From Guptibacillus hwajinpoensis (lineage in GTDB: Bacteria; Bacillota; Bacilli; Bacillales; Bacillaceae_O): a stretch of 36,595 nt of DNA. The notes beneath the pieces are model-generated. The model did not search any database and was not told where the DNA came from. It saw nothing but the letters and a program-made list of their open reading frames with translations. Made by a program: the position numbers and the translations under genes. Below are positions 9,498 to 19,305 of the stretch, piece by piece. Each line of letters starts with the position of its first letter. The stretch's first letter is position 1. Location: the NCBI GenBank assembly GCA_016841765.1, contig JAENYN010000010.1, forward strand, positions 62,077 to 98,671. The letters are read 5' to 3'.

Positions 9498-10460
9498 TTG
9501 AAAAAGAAAAAAGTAGTTATCGCGCTTGGGGGCAATGCGATCCAGTCGGGAGACGCGACGGCAGAAGCCCAAAAAAAAGCGCTTGTCGAAACAGCCAGAC
9601 AGCTAGTGAAAATCATAGATGATGGATTTGACATCATCATCACCCATGGAAACGGGCCGCAAGTGGGGAACCTGCTCCTCCAGCAAAAAGAGGCCGACAG
9701 TGAGAAGACACCGGCCATGCCGCTTGATACATGCGGAGCGATGAGCCAGGGGATGATCGGCTACTGGATGCAGAATGCAATCGATCTCGCCCTCAAGGAA
9801 ACCGGCATCAAAAAGGATGTGGTGACCGTTGTCACCAGGGTAGTCGTCGCACAGGGAGATGAAGCTTTCTCCAATCCGACGAAGCCGATTGGCCCGTTTT
9901 ACAGTAAGGAAGAGGCGGAGAAGCTGATGGATGAACAGGGCCACGCTTTCAAGGAAGATGCCGGCCGCGGCTGGCGCCGGGTCGTGCCGTCGCCGAAGCC
10001 GGTCAGCATCCGTGAGGCGGCGGTCATCAATGAACTTGTGGACAACGGCCATGTCGTGATCGGTGTCGGCGGTGGAGGCATTCCCGTGGCAGAAATGAAT
10101 GCGGGGATGACAGGAGTGGAAGCGGTTATTGATAAGGATTTTGCATCACAGAAGCTGGCTGAATTGGTTGATGCGGATATCCTGCTGATCCTGACTGCCG
10201 TCGACCAGGTATCGATCCATTTCAATGAGCCGGACCAGCAAGGGCTGGGCGATATAACGCCGGAACAGATCCGCCGTCATATGGAGGAAGGCGAGTTTGC
10301 GCCTGGAAGCATGCTTCCGAAGGTGGAGGCGGCTGTGAAATTCGCAGAATCACGCCGGAACCGCGAGGCAATCATCACCTCGCTCGATAAAGCGTATGAT
10401 GCGCTGTATGGACTGGCAGGAACCCACATTGCAGAAAAATCAAAGGAGTTTATTGGATAG
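9498..10460 (+). CDS. arcC: Carbamate kinase, copy 2 (TTG start)
   Basis: 320-aa carbamate kinase with the same [17 protein letters not shown] and GVGGGG signatures as copy 1. It starts at TTG behind AAGGAGTG, aligned with the ATG of copy 1. From 9702 to 10393 it is base-for-base the same as 3319-4010. Outside that tract the first ~200 bp and the last ~70 bp carry many substitutions, and the C-terminal tails differ. It lies 30 bp after arcD in the same operon. Confidence 0.95.
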   Translation: MKKKKVVIALGGNAIQSGDATAEAQKKALVETARQLVKIIDDGFDIIITHGNGPQVGNLLLQQKEADSEKTPAMPLDTCGAMSQGMIGYWMQNAIDLALKETGIKKDVVTVVTRVVVAQGDEAFSNPTKPIGPFYSKEEAEKLMDEQGHAFKEDAGRGWRRVVPSPKPVSIREAAVINELVDNGHVVIGVGGGGIPVAEMNAGMTGVEAVIDKDFASQKLAELVDADILLILTAVDQVSIHFNEPDQQGLGDITPEQIRRHMEEGEFAPGSMLPKVEAAVKFAESRRNREAIITSLDKAYDALYGLAGTHIAEKSKEFIG

Positions 10461-10705
10461 GAGCAGCATATAAATAAACGAGAAAAACGTTTAGCTGCAT
10501 GTGGAAACCGGTACAGATTCAATTAACACAAGTAAACCAAAATCCCTTGCCTTTTCTGTGCCGTTTAAGCCAGAGTTTTGTTCAGTAAGGATTCAGGATA
10601 TAACCACCTGACAAAAAACGTCCATAAACATATGGCTGAAGAAAAGCCATACTTGATACAATGGTGTTGGGAGAAGGGGGTAAGACGACGAGAAGGAGCT
10701 GTCGG

Positions 10706-11395
10706 ATGAAGCCTGAGAACCTTATAACAATAATGCAGAAGTTTGATTGTTTTTCCGATCTTTCCGAAAAAGAACTGGCCCTGTTCGAAAAATACGCTTA
10801 CTGGAGAAACTACCCTAAAGGTCAACTATTATTTACTGAAGGAGACCCGCGGGAAAAAATTTATTTCCTGATTGACGGGTATATTAAAATCCATAAAGAA
10901 AATGAAAGTGCCACCCTCTCCTATAACAGTTTTATTGGACCGAATAAAGTATTTCCATTGGAAGGACTATTTTATCGCGAAACGTATATCTTCTCAGCAA
11001 AAGCCGTCACGGACGTTAACCTGGTATATATTCCGTCAAGGCTTTTTGAAGATTTGATCCGGCACAACACCAAGCAGTTAGTGCAGATTATCCAGTGCTA
11101 TTCGCGTACACTTGAACTCCATGAAGCCAGGCTCCAGCTGCTGACGAAAGCCACCGCCCAGGACCGTGTCATTCATATCATCCATTACTTGATGGAGAGC
11201 GTCGGCAATGAGGAAGATGGAGAAATTGTCATTCAATGTCCGCTTACTTCAACCGATCTCGCTGAAATATCCGGCACTTCAAGAAAAACGGTGAGCGACG
11301 TCATCAAATCCCTGAAAGATGAACACATCCTGACCATCAACCATAAAACAATAACCATCCACAAACCTGATTACCTGCAGCGGTCGGCCTTGTGA
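10706..11395 (+). CDS. arcR: Crp/Fnr-family regulator of the arc genes (ArcR type)
   Basis: 229-aa regulator with an N-terminal cyclic-nucleotide-binding-like barrel (roughly residues 15-125, including LFTEGDPREKIYFLIDGYI) and a C-terminal winged helix with CPLTSTDLAEISGTSRKTVS as recognition unit. There is no N-terminal cysteine cluster for an Fe-S centre, which separates it from classical Fnr and fits ArcR. The ATG at 10706 follows AGAAGGAGCT; a longer reading from 10661 has no ribosome binding site. It follows arcC2 by 245 bp, so it may have its own promoter. A likely target is the AGTGA-N6-TTACA box before arcA1. Confidence 0.85.
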   Translation: MKPENLITIMQKFDCFSDLSEKELALFEKYAYWRNYPKGQLLFTEGDPREKIYFLIDGYIKIHKENESATLSYNSFIGPNKVFPLEGLFYRETYIFSAKAVTDVNLVYIPSRLFEDLIRHNTKQLVQIIQCYSRTLELHEARLQLLTKATAQDRVIHIIHYLMESVGNEEDGEIVIQCPLTSTDLAEISGTSRKTVSDVIKSLKDEHILTINHKTITIHKPDYLQRSAL

Positions 11396-11423
11396 GAAAA
11401 AAGAAATGAAGTGCCGATTTATA

Positions 11424-11460
11424 AAGTGCCTGGCAATTGCGTCGCAATTGCCAGGCACTT
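11424..11460. terminator. Perfect 17-bp inverted repeat after arcR
   Basis: AAGTGCCTGGCAATTGC and its exact complement surround a GTC loop, giving a 37-nt perfect hairpin 28 bp after the arcR stop. There is no T-run, so it is either a weak terminator, a transcript-stabilising hairpin or a dispersed hairpin repeat. Similar GTGCCTGGCAC motifs are common in Bacillus intergenic DNA as far as I recall. Confidence 0.6.
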
Positions 11461-11601
11461 CACTGTTAACCCCAACTCCGTCATTCCTGTTATTTCATCC
11501 TTTTGCACAAATCATCCTGCCTTCGCTTTGTTTTTTTGGCTCAAATAATGACAGTTCATTCAACTGACTACCCTTTAGGGGGAAAAGTTGTCCGGTTTTT
11601 T

Positions 11602-11640
11602 TGAAAACGCATTCACCTGGTTATTTTCCATGCATATGAT
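11602..11640 (+). promoter_or_regulatory. Promoter of the GH15 gene with overlapping cre site
   Basis: TTCACC (11612-11617) and TATGAT (11635-11640) are spaced 17 bp. TGAAAACGCATTCA (11602-11615) matches the cre consensus with one mismatch and covers the -35, a layout expected to give CcpA repression. The rest of the gap 11461-11718 shows nothing else I can support. Confidence 0.6.
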
Positions 11641-11718
11641 AACGTACAAGGGATAATTGGTTAAACTGTATGCAAATGGGGTAAAAACATGAAAACCAAT
11701 CAGAAAGAGGAAGGAAAT

Positions 11719-12783
11719 ATGAAGGGATCAACTTTACTGAATGTTCTAGACTCCATGCGGCTGCCAAACGGTGCATATACCGCCAGTTTATCCGCTGATT
11801 ATGACTATGTTTGGATACGGGACGTCTGCTATTCAGTCCTGCCGTATCTGTCATCACAGTGCTCCAGATACGAAAAAGCCTATTATGCCCTTTTCGACCT
11901 GCTGAAACGGTACGAATGGAAAATCGATATCCATACAAGGCAGAAGCCGACTTTTTTGTACGAACACATTCATGCCCGGTATTCTAAAAAGCTGACGGAA
12001 ATCCCTGTGGAGTGGGGTCATGCCCAGCATGATGCCATCGGTGCCTTTTTATGGGGTGTCGGTGAGGGAATCCGGCACGGCAAGCAGATGATCAGGGATG
12101 AGAAAGACCGGGATATTCTGCAAAAACTGGTGGCATATCTGGATTGTGTTGAGTACTGGCATGATGAAGACAATGGTATGTGGGAAGAAAACCGTGAAGT
12201 CCACGCTTCAAGTGTGGGGGCATGTGTGGCTGGCCTGAAAGCAGTCCGATTGCTTGTCGATGTGCCGCACCATCTTATTGAAAAGGGAGAGCATACGCTT
12301 AAGAGGATGCTCCCGAGCGAAAGTGCAACGAAGGAAGTCGACCTTGCCCTCCTGTCGCTGATCTATCCATATCAAATCGTTTCCCGGGAGATGGCCGAAA
12401 CGATCATTGAACAAGTTGCAGGGGAACTCGAACGGACATACGGCTGCATCCGGTATAAGGATGATATTTACTACAACGAAGGCAGCGAGGCGGAGTGGTG
12501 CTTCGGCTTTCCGTGGCTTGGCCTATGCCATAGCTTTCTCGGCCGGCAGGATAAAATTCTTGAATATTGGAAGAAGACAAAAACAGTCATCCAGGACAAT
12601 GGCTATGTACCCGAACTTTACATTGGCGGAACCAGCCGTCCGAACGACAATAATCCGCTGGCATGGGCAGTCGCCCTCACCTATCTTTTGCATGATCGAG
12701 TCAGGCATGTTGAAAACTATGAATCATCGCTGCGCTTTGCCGAAAAACAGGACCAGGCATTGGACCGGAGAGAATCCGTTTAA
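11719..12783 (+). CDS. GH15-family glucoamylase-like / glucan-acting protein
   Basis: 354-aa cytoplasmic protein (no signal peptide) of the GH15 / phosphorylase-kinase-like (alpha/alpha)6-barrel family. Recognisable segments are WIRDVCYSVLPYL, EWGHAQHDAIGAFLWG, an acidic MWEENREVHASSVG region and AEWCFGFPWLG. It is shorter than secreted glucoamylases (about 600 aa), so it is essentially the catalytic barrel without the N-terminal beta-domain. The ATG at 11719 follows GAGGAAGG; an ATG ten codons upstream (11689) has a poorer site. It lies before the glycogen operon, so hydrolysis of glycogen or maltodextrin inside the cell is likely but not shown. Confidence 0.75.
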   Translation: MKGSTLLNVLDSMRLPNGAYTASLSADYDYVWIRDVCYSVLPYLSSQCSRYEKAYYALFDLLKRYEWKIDIHTRQKPTFLYEHIHARYSKKLTEIPVEWGHAQHDAIGAFLWGVGEGIRHGKQMIRDEKDRDILQKLVAYLDCVEYWHDEDNGMWEENREVHASSVGACVAGLKAVRLLVDVPHHLIEKGEHTLKRMLPSESATKEVDLALLSLIYPYQIVSREMAETIIEQVAGELERTYGCIRYKDDIYYNEGSEAEWCFGFPWLGLCHSFLGRQDKILEYWKKTKTVIQDNGYVPELYIGGTSRPNDNNPLAWAVALTYLLHDRVRHVENYESSLRFAEKQDQALDRRESV

Positions 12784-12836
12784 ATGCAGGCAGTTCACAC
12801 TTAGTGGAAAGCAGACCAAATAGAAAACGAATTGGG

Positions 12837-12872
12837 CAGACTGAAACTCAACTGTTTTGGTCTGTTTTTTTT
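12837..12872 (+). terminator. Terminator after the GH15 gene
   Basis: CAGACTGAAAC and GTTTTGGTCTG pair over 11 bp, counting two G-U pairs, and are followed by eight T. This marks the end of the GH15 transcript and separates it from glgB. Confidence 0.8.
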
Positions 12873-12894
12873 ATTGCTTTATAAGCGAGCAAAA

Positions 12895-13003
12895 AATTGT
12901 CAGCAAGTGAGTGTTCCAACGAAGCCGCCAATTTTAAGAATACAGATAAGGGCAACCATGGTTCTGTCTTCGCCTGAAGGTTCTCATACCGGCAAGCTTT
13001 CTT
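12895..13003 (+). repeat. Dispersed ~110-bp repeat, copy A
   Basis: Contains CCAATTTTAAGAATACAGAT, AAGGGCAAC and TCTGTCTTCGCCTGAAGG, shared with copies near 20.2, 23.6, 34.0 and 34.9 kb. In this copy the final CTCGCC-GGCGAG hairpin has decayed to TTCTCATACCGGC. Short open frames across it give peptides containing RIQIRA, also found in copy B; there is no ribosome binding site and I read it as non-coding. Confidence 0.75.
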
Positions 13004-13495
13004 TAAGTATCAGCTTTAATTCAACCATGTGAAATCATAATACTAAGAACAGATTGGCAACAGTCATTATCGTTCCCTACAACCTGGAAATGCAAAGCCT
13101 TAGGGAAGGTGGCCGCTGCCCCTTTCCCGGCCTGCAGTGTCAACAACTGGAAGATACAGGGTTAAGAAGCTGGAAAACCGGGTATGGTTGTGGAAATATG
13201 CTTTACAGATGAATCATCATTCAGGTCGTTAAAAAGTAAAGAAATCACTTCCATTTATTGTAGATAATTGTCACTTTACCGCAGGTTTTGTGACAGTTTG
13301 GTGAGCAAAAAAACTTAAGCGCTTACAGTTTTTCAGAAAAGAAGGAAACTTCAGATAACCCTAGAAATAGAAACGAGAGAGTGCAGAATGGCCGGGATTC
13401 GCAGCGAGTTTCAATCGACTTTCTTTTTTATCTTTTAAAAGAGCGGCACGGCAGGATAGATGAATTCTGTGCAAATTATTGGATGAGGTGCTTAT
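13004..13495 (+). other. glgB upstream region
   Basis: About 490 bp without a convincing gene. The only supported element is a cre-like palindrome at 13314-13327. Several short AT-rich stretches could be promoter elements but none has a clear -35/-10 pair. The long leader between the cre-like site and the glgB start shows no riboswitch that I recognise. Confidence 0.5.
13314..13327. promoter_or_regulatory. cre-like site upstream of glgB
   Basis: CTTAAGCGCTTACA agrees with the cre consensus at 12 of 14 positions and has the central AAGCGCTT palindrome. It lies about 170 bp upstream of glgB. CcpA control of the glycogen operon would parallel the sites before arcA1 and the GH15 gene. Confidence 0.5.
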
Positions 13496-15433
13496 ATGCA
13501 ATCAGTGATGCCAACTCAGGAAGATATTTATTTATTTCATGAAGGAACACTTTATGAAAGCTGGAAAATGATGGGCGCCCACTACATGACGGCTGATGGT
13601 GTAGGCGGTGTGCGGTTCATCGTCTGGGCACCGCATGCGAAGGAGGCCGCAGTTGTCGGGAATTTCAATAACTGGGACGGCGCCGCTCACAAAATGGAAC
13701 GGATCAGCGGAGGATTATGGATGCTGTTCATTCGGGGGCTTTCAGAAGGTGAGCTCTATAAGTATGAATTTGTCACAGAATATGGAAACCGGATCATGAA
13801 AGCTGATCCATACGCTTTTTTCGCGGAAAAAAAGCCGGATACCGCATCGATCGTATACAGTCTTGAAGGCTATGATTGGCAGGACCGGAGCTGGATTAGG
13901 GAGAGGAAAAAGAAACCTCTATATGAAAAACCGGTCCTCATTTATGAGGTGCATCCGGGAACATGGAAGAAAAAGCCTGACGGAACCCACTTTACATATG
14001 ATGAATTGGCTGACGAACTCATTCCATATGTGAAGGAGCTGGGCTACACCCATATTGAATTGATGCCGATAGCCGAGCATCCGTTTGACGGGTCGTGGGG
14101 ATACCAGCTTACAGGATATTTCGCAGTGACGAGCCGCTACGGGACACCGAAAGATTTCATGAGCTTTGTGGACCGCTGTCATCAGGAAGGGATCGGTGTG
14201 ATCCTTGACTGGGTTCCCGCCCACTTTTGCAAAGATGCCCATGGGCTCGGACGGTTTGACGGCACTCCGCTCTATGAACCTGCGGATGAAAGAAGGGGGG
14301 AGCGGGCGAACTGGGGGACTTATAATTTTGATTACGGAAAAGCTGAAGTCCGTTCTTTTCTGATCTCAAACGCAATATTCTGGATGGAGATGTTCCATAT
14401 AGACGGGATGAGAGTTGATGCTGTTTCTTACATGATTTACTTGAACCACGGGTCTGATGCGGAGCTTATGCTCAAAAATGAATACGGCGGAGATGAAAAC
14501 CTTGAAGCTGCCGCATTTCTGAAGCAGCTTAATAAAGCAGTGTTCGAACGGTTCCCGTACATCCTTATGGCGGCAGAGGAAGCGACCGACTGGAAAGGGG
14601 TGACTTCACCTGTCCACGAAGGGGGACTTGGCTTCAATTACAAGTGGAATATGGGATGGATGCATGATATCCTTCGCTACATGGACTATCATCCCGATCA
14701 TCGGAGCGAGATTCATAATCAGCTCACCTTTTCATTTTCTTATACCTACTCGGAAAACTATATTTTGCCGTTTTCCCATGACGAGGTCGTCCATGGGAAA
14801 AAATCGCTTCTTGATAAAATGTCCGGTGATTACACGCAAAAGTTTGCGAATCTGAGATTGCTGTTTTCATATATGATGGCACATCCGGGAAAAAAACTGC
14901 TCTTCATGGGCGGCGAATTGGCCCAGTTTGCCGAATGGAAGGATAAAGAGCAGCTGGACTGGCATCTGCTCGAGTATGATTCCCATTATAAATTCCACCA
15001 TTTTGTCCGTTCCCTTAACCACTTTTATACCGGGGCTAGCAGTATGTGGCGTCTTGACCATGAGCCTGAAGGGCTGCAGTGGATCGATGCCGATGATGCC
15101 AAAAACTCGGTTCTGTCCTTCATTCGAAAAGGAAAACGGAATGGCGACTATACCATTCACATCTTCAATTTTTCCGCCGCTGTCCATGAGGATTATCTGA
15201 TCGGAGTTCCAACGCGGGGAAGCTACGTTGAAGCCTTTAATAGCGACCTGGAGGAATACGGCGGATCAGGCCGGTGCAATCCAGAGCCAATTCAATCACA
15301 AAAGCATGAACACCGCGAATTTCCATATAGCTTATCAGTCAAACTCCCGCCGCTTGCCGCTGTTGTACTGAAAAAACAGTCTTCAACACGGAAACCGTCT
15401 GAACAAATAACGAAAACAACGAGAAAGGGGTAA
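13496..15433 (+). CDS. glgB: 1,4-alpha-glucan branching enzyme
   Basis: Makes alpha-1,6 branches in glycogen. The 645-aa protein has an N-terminal CBM48 domain (about 30-110, [20 protein letters not shown]), a GH13 barrel with region I DWVPAHF, region [11 protein letters not shown] (nucleophile Asp308), region [12 protein letters not shown] (acid/base Glu361) and region [13 protein letters not shown] (Asp429), and a C-terminal beta domain. All catalytic residues are present. The ATG follows GAGGTG. It opens the glycogen synthesis operon: glgC starts five bases after its stop, with the glgC ribosome binding site inside the glgB end. Confidence 0.96.
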   Translation: MQSVMPTQEDIYLFHEGTLYESWKMMGAHYMTADGVGGVRFIVWAPHAKEAAVVGNFNNWDGAAHKMERISGGLWMLFIRGLSEGELYKYEFVTEYGNRIMKADPYAFFAEKKPDTASIVYSLEGYDWQDRSWIRERKKKPLYEKPVLIYEVHPGTWKKKPDGTHFTYDELADELIPYVKELGYTHIELMPIAEHPFDGSWGYQLTGYFAVTSRYGTPKDFMSFVDRCHQEGIGVILDWVPAHFCKDAHGLGRFDGTPLYEPADERRGERANWGTYNFDYGKAEVRSFLISNAIFWMEMFHIDGMRVDAVSYMIYLNHGSDAELMLKNEYGGDENLEAAAFLKQLNKAVFERFPYILMAAEEATDWKGVTSPVHEGGLGFNYKWNMGWMHDILRYMDYHPDHRSEIHNQLTFSFSYTYSENYILPFSHDEVVHGKKSLLDKMSGDYTQKFANLRLLFSYMMAHPGKKLLFMGGELAQFAEWKDKEQLDWHLLEYDSHYKFHHFVRSLNHFYTGASSMWRLDHEPEGLQWIDADDAKNSVLSFIRKGKRNGDYTIHIFNFSAAVHEDYLIGVPTRGSYVEAFNSDLEEYGGSGRCNPEPIQSQKHEHREFPYSLSVKLPPLAAVVLKKQSSTRKPSEQITKTTRKG

Positions 15434-15438
15434 ACGAC

Positions 15439-16578
15439 ATGCCACAAAAAGAAATGATAGCGATGCTGCTTGCCGGAGGACAGGGGACCAGGCTGAAGGA
15501 GCTGACGAGCAGGCTCGCAAAGCCGGCCGTCCCTTTTGGCGGAAAGTACCGGATCATTGATTTTACATTGAGTAACTGCACTAACTCGGGAATTGACACT
15601 GTCGGGGTGTTGACCCAGTACCAGCCTCTTGTGCTCAACACTTACATAGGGATCGGCAGCGCCTGGGATCTCGACAGGAAGAACGGGGGCGTTTCACTTT
15701 TGCCTCCATACCAGGGAAAGGCTGGCGGCGAATGGTATAAAGGAACGGCCAATGCAATCTATCAAAATATTTATTATATCGAACAATATGATCCTGAATA
15801 CGTACTCGTCATATCAGGGGATCACATCTATAAAATGGATTACGAAAAAATGCTGCAGGCCCATAAAGAGAGCGGCTCGGAAGCCACGATTGCCGTCCGC
15901 GAAGTGCCGTGGGACGAAGCGAACCGCTTCGGCATCATGAACACCGATGATACGGGAAAGGTCATCGAATTTGACGAAAAACCTGCCAACCCAAAGAGCA
16001 ACCTCGCATCGATGGGTGTTTACATTTTCTCCTGGAAAACCCTCAAGAAATATTTGATTGAAGATGAAGAAAACCCGAACTCCGAAAATGATTTCGGTAA
16101 AAACATCATTCCCGCGATGTTGAACGATGGCATCCTGCTCTCCGCTTACCGGTTTGAGGGCTATTGGAAGGATGTCGGAACCATCAAAAGTCTATGGGAA
16201 GCAAACATGGACTTATTGAAGGATGAAGACGAACTAAAAATGGGTGACCGCTCATGGAAAATTTATTCGGTAAATCCGAATCAGCCGCCTCACTATCTTT
16301 CCAAGCAAGCAAGAGTCACTTGTTCTCTCGTAAATGAAGGCTGCGTCGTATACGGCACAATAAAAAACTCTGTCCTGTTTTATGGAGTCCATGTCGGGCT
16401 TGGGGCGGAGATAAAGGATTCCATCATCATGCCGAATGTCCGGATTGGAGCGAATGTGACGATAAACCGGGCGATTGTCGAAAGCGGGTCTGTAATTGAA
16501 GACGGTGCTGTCATCGGCTCAGAGGAGCAAGACAGTGAGATCACACTGTTTGCCAGCGGTAAAATGACGAAGGCATAA
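15439..16578 (+). CDS. glgC: Glucose-1-phosphate adenylyltransferase, catalytic subunit
   Basis: Forms ADP-glucose from ATP and glucose-1-phosphate, the committed step of glycogen synthesis. The 379-aa protein begins with the nucleotide-binding loop [13 protein letters not shown], followed by [15 protein letters not shown], the catalytic-type [10 protein letters not shown] segment, and a C-terminal left-handed beta-helix with hexapeptide-like repeats from about residue 290. Tight coupling to glgB (AAAGGGG site) and glgD downstream indicate one operon. In Geobacillus and Bacillus, GlgC works with the non-catalytic GlgD. Confidence 0.96.
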   Translation: MPQKEMIAMLLAGGQGTRLKELTSRLAKPAVPFGGKYRIIDFTLSNCTNSGIDTVGVLTQYQPLVLNTYIGIGSAWDLDRKNGGVSLLPPYQGKAGGEWYKGTANAIYQNIYYIEQYDPEYVLVISGDHIYKMDYEKMLQAHKESGSEATIAVREVPWDEANRFGIMNTDDTGKVIEFDEKPANPKSNLASMGVYIFSWKTLKKYLIEDEENPNSENDFGKNIIPAMLNDGILLSAYRFEGYWKDVGTIKSLWEANMDLLKDEDELKMGDRSWKIYSVNPNQPPHYLSKQARVTCSLVNEGCVVYGTIKNSVLFYGVHVGLGAEIKDSIIMPNVRIGANVTINRAIVESGSVIEDGAVIGSEEQDSEITLFASGKMTKA

Positions 16579-16638
16579 CATGCAGCCTGTTCCTTTAATG
16601 TACATCTTGAATACCTTTTGAAAGGGGAATCAGCATAA

Positions 16639-17766
16639 ATGAAAAATGTGATGGGCGTGATTAATCTCGGCAATGAGCCAGAAATTCTCGGGACGTTAAC
16701 AAAACAGCGGAGCCTCGCTTCCGTGCCTTTTGGGGGCAGATACAGGCTGATTGACTTCAATCTATCAAACATGGTGAACAGCGGCATATTCAATGTCGGA
16801 ATCTTCACATTGAGAAAGTACCGCTCCCTGATGGACCATCTCGGTCCCGGCAAAGAGTGGGATTTGGACCGGCAAAATAATGGTCTTTTCATTTTGCCGC
16901 CGACAGGTTCAGATAATAGTTCAGATAGGGGCGATTTTCACTTATTTAAGGAGCATATCGCTTATTTCAAGAGAAGTAAGGAGGAATATGTCCTTGTCAC
17001 CCAGGGCCATCTCGTCTGGAATGCTGACTTTAACGAAATTGTGAAGTTCCACCGGGACACTGACGCTGATATTACCGTTGCCTATACCGAATATGAAAAC
17101 GGAACGAAAGAGCTGCCTTCATTGTCTGTGCTCGGTATCGATGAAGAAAGCATGGTGCACCGGATTGACCGGAATACCATTCCTTATGAAGGCGACAATA
17201 TTTATATGCAGACATTCGTAATCAAGCGTGAATTGCTGCTTGACTTCATTGAAAAGGTGGAAACGGATGGAAATTCAACTTTTCTTGAGAGTGTGCTCAT
17301 CCCCAATCTCAATCGCCTTAAAGTGGCAGCCTGGCAATATCGCGGCTATGCACCGCTGATTTATTCGATCGACAGTTATTATCGAAAAAGCATGGCGCTT
17401 CTCGATCCGAACATTTCCCAGCAGCTCTTTTTCACGACCCGGCCCATTTATACGAAGGTGAAGCATGAACCGCCGGCCCAGTACCGGAAAACGGCAGACG
17501 TCCATAATTCCATGGTCGCAAACGGCTGTATGATTGAAGGCACTGTCGAGAACAGTATCCTTTTCCGGGGAGTGAAGGTTCATAAAGATGCTGTCGTCAA
17601 AAATTCGATCATCATGCAGAAAACCGAAATCCAGGAAGGGGCTCATGTCGAAAACGCCATTCTTGATAAAGACTCGAGAGTATTGAAGGGACAGCAGGTA
17701 AAAGGCGAAGGTGATGCACCGACACTCCTTGCCAAATCAAGTGTAGTTGAGGAAACAGCCAAATAG
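16639..17766 (+). CDS. glgD: ADP-glucose pyrophosphorylase regulatory-type subunit
   Basis: 375-aa GlgC homologue. The N-terminal region lacks the GGxGTRL nucleotide loop of GlgC and reads INLGNEPEILGTLT instead, as in known GlgD proteins, while PFGGRYRLIDFNLSN and the C-terminal beta-helix are kept. This points to a partner that modulates GlgC in a heterotetramer rather than an independent enzyme. It starts at ATG 60 bp after glgC behind AAAGGGGAA. Confidence 0.93.
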   Translation: MKNVMGVINLGNEPEILGTLTKQRSLASVPFGGRYRLIDFNLSNMVNSGIFNVGIFTLRKYRSLMDHLGPGKEWDLDRQNNGLFILPPTGSDNSSDRGDFHLFKEHIAYFKRSKEEYVLVTQGHLVWNADFNEIVKFHRDTDADITVAYTEYENGTKELPSLSVLGIDEESMVHRIDRNTIPYEGDNIYMQTFVIKRELLLDFIEKVETDGNSTFLESVLIPNLNRLKVAAWQYRGYAPLIYSIDSYYRKSMALLDPNISQQLFFTTRPIYTKVKHEPPAQYRKTADVHNSMVANGCMIEGTVENSILFRGVKVHKDAVVKNSIIMQKTEIQEGAHVENAILDKDSRVLKGQQVKGEGDAPTLLAKSSVVEETAK

Positions 17767-17772
17767 TGCCCC

Positions 17773-17810
17773 GGCCCGGTTTTTCTTACAGGCATGCGAA
17801 AAGCCGGGCC
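17773..17810 (+). terminator. Hairpin between glgD and glgA
   Basis: GGCCCGGTTTTTC pairs with GCGAAAAGCCGGGCC, so the A and T runs are inside the stem and no U-tract follows. It may protect the glgBCD transcript or attenuate glgA rather than terminate. Confidence 0.4.
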
Positions 17811-17861
17811 CGAATATTTATCATGACCCTTTTATTTTATACATAAGTCAGGAGGCATTCC

Positions 17862-19286
17862 ATGAACATTTTATTTGCAGCATCAGAAGGATATCCGTTC
17901 AGCAAAACCGGCGGATTGGGGGACGTGATCGGCGCACTGCCGAAAGAACTGGCGCAAGAGGGAGCCGATGTCCAGGTTATCCTGCCGAAATACGCTTCCA
18001 TTCCCGAAAAATACACGGAAGCCATGACGTTCGTTTCAAGCCTGACAGTGCCAGTCGGCTGGCGCAACCAATATTGCGGACTGTTTTCCCTTGAAAAAGA
18101 TGGTGTGCTTTACTATTTTATCGACAATGAATACTACTTTAAACGGCCGGAGAGCTACGGATACTACGACGATGGCGAGCGATTCGCCTTTTTTTCAAGG
18201 GCCATTCTTGAGATCATCCCTTTTTTGGAAAAAAAGCCGGATGTCCTCCATCTCCACGATTGGCAGACCGCGATGGCAAGCCTGCTGCTGAAAGCTCATT
18301 ATCGCTACCATCCGGATTACCAGCAAATCAAGACCGTTTTTACCATTCATAACCTCCGCTATCAGGGAGTTTATCCGCACGGTGTCTTGCATGACCTGTT
18401 TGATTTAAGCAACATGTATTTTCACCCCGATGGTGTCGAATACTATGGCAATGTGAACTTCATGAAGGCAGGCATCGTTTATTCGGATGCCGTTACGACT
18501 GTCAGCCCGTCGTATGCCGATGAAATCCAGACACCGTACTACGGCGAAGGGCTCGACGGCCTGCTGCGCCGGCATAGCGGCAAACTTTCCGGTATTCTGA
18601 ACGGCATTGATACCGATCTATATGACCCGAATTCAGACCGCAGCCTTTATGTCCAATTTGAGGACGACCTTGACGCCAAAGCAGAAAATAAAGTGAGGCT
18701 GCAGAGGGAGCTTGGCCTGGAGGAAAACCGCAAAAAACCGATGCTTGTCCTTATCAGCCGGCTGACAGATCAAAAAGGGATTGACCTGATCCTCCATGTC
18801 ATGGCTGAAATCGCCTCTCTGGATATGCAGTTTGTCATCCTTGGTACAGGGGAAAAACGTTATGAAGAAGGATTCCGGCAGGCAGGTGAACATTTCAAGG
18901 AAAACTTGTCTGTGCACTTGACGTTTGATGACAGTTTCGCCCGCAAGCTTTACGGAGCATCCGATCTGCTGCTGATGCCTTCCATGTTCGAACCGTGCGG
19001 TATCAGCCAGCTGCTTGCCCTGCGGTACGGAAGTCTGCCGATTGTCCGTGAAACTGGCGGCCTGAAAGATACGGTAAAGCCTTATAACCGTTTTACAGGT
19101 GAAGGGCACGGATTTTCTTTCGCCAGTTACAATGCTCACGAACTTTTATTCACCATTGAACGTGCCGTCCGCCTGTACCATGAACACCCGCAAATCTGGA
19201 ATCGGATGGCTGCACGGGCGCTGGAATTGGACTTCAGCTGGAATGCCTCTTCACTCGAATACTTGAAGCTTTATCATTCATTATAA
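17862..19286 (+). CDS. glgA: Glycogen synthase (ADP-glucose, GT5)
   Basis: Adds glucosyl units from ADP-glucose to the growing alpha-1,4 chain. The 474-aa protein has the GT5 N-terminal ADP-glucose loop FSKTGGLGDVIG (Lys15), a TIHNLRYQG segment, and the C-terminal GT-B nucleotide site LISRLTDQKGIDL followed by MPSMFEPCGISQL with the conserved EPCG. All key residues are present. The ATG lies behind AGGAGG, 95 bp after glgD. glgP, the usual last gene in B. subtilis, is missing here. Confidence 0.96.
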   Translation: MNILFAASEGYPFSKTGGLGDVIGALPKELAQEGADVQVILPKYASIPEKYTEAMTFVSSLTVPVGWRNQYCGLFSLEKDGVLYYFIDNEYYFKRPESYGYYDDGERFAFFSRAILEIIPFLEKKPDVLHLHDWQTAMASLLLKAHYRYHPDYQQIKTVFTIHNLRYQGVYPHGVLHDLFDLSNMYFHPDGVEYYGNVNFMKAGIVYSDAVTTVSPSYADEIQTPYYGEGLDGLLRRHSGKLSGILNGIDTDLYDPNSDRSLYVQFEDDLDAKAENKVRLQRELGLEENRKKPMLVLISRLTDQKGIDLILHVMAEIASLDMQFVILGTGEKRYEEGFRQAGEHFKENLSVHLTFDDSFARKLYGASDLLLMPSMFEPCGISQLLALRYGSLPIVRETGGLKDTVKPYNRFTGEGHGFSFASYNAHELLFTIERAVRLYHEHPQIWNRMAARALELDFSWNASSLEYLKLYHSL

Positions 19287-19305
19287 TCCGAGCGTAAAGG
19301 GGTGA

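Noticed and set aside
12832-13032. 66-codon frame downstream of the GH15 gene
   Set aside because: It runs through a terminator and dispersed repeat copy A, and the same peptide appears in copy B on the other strand.
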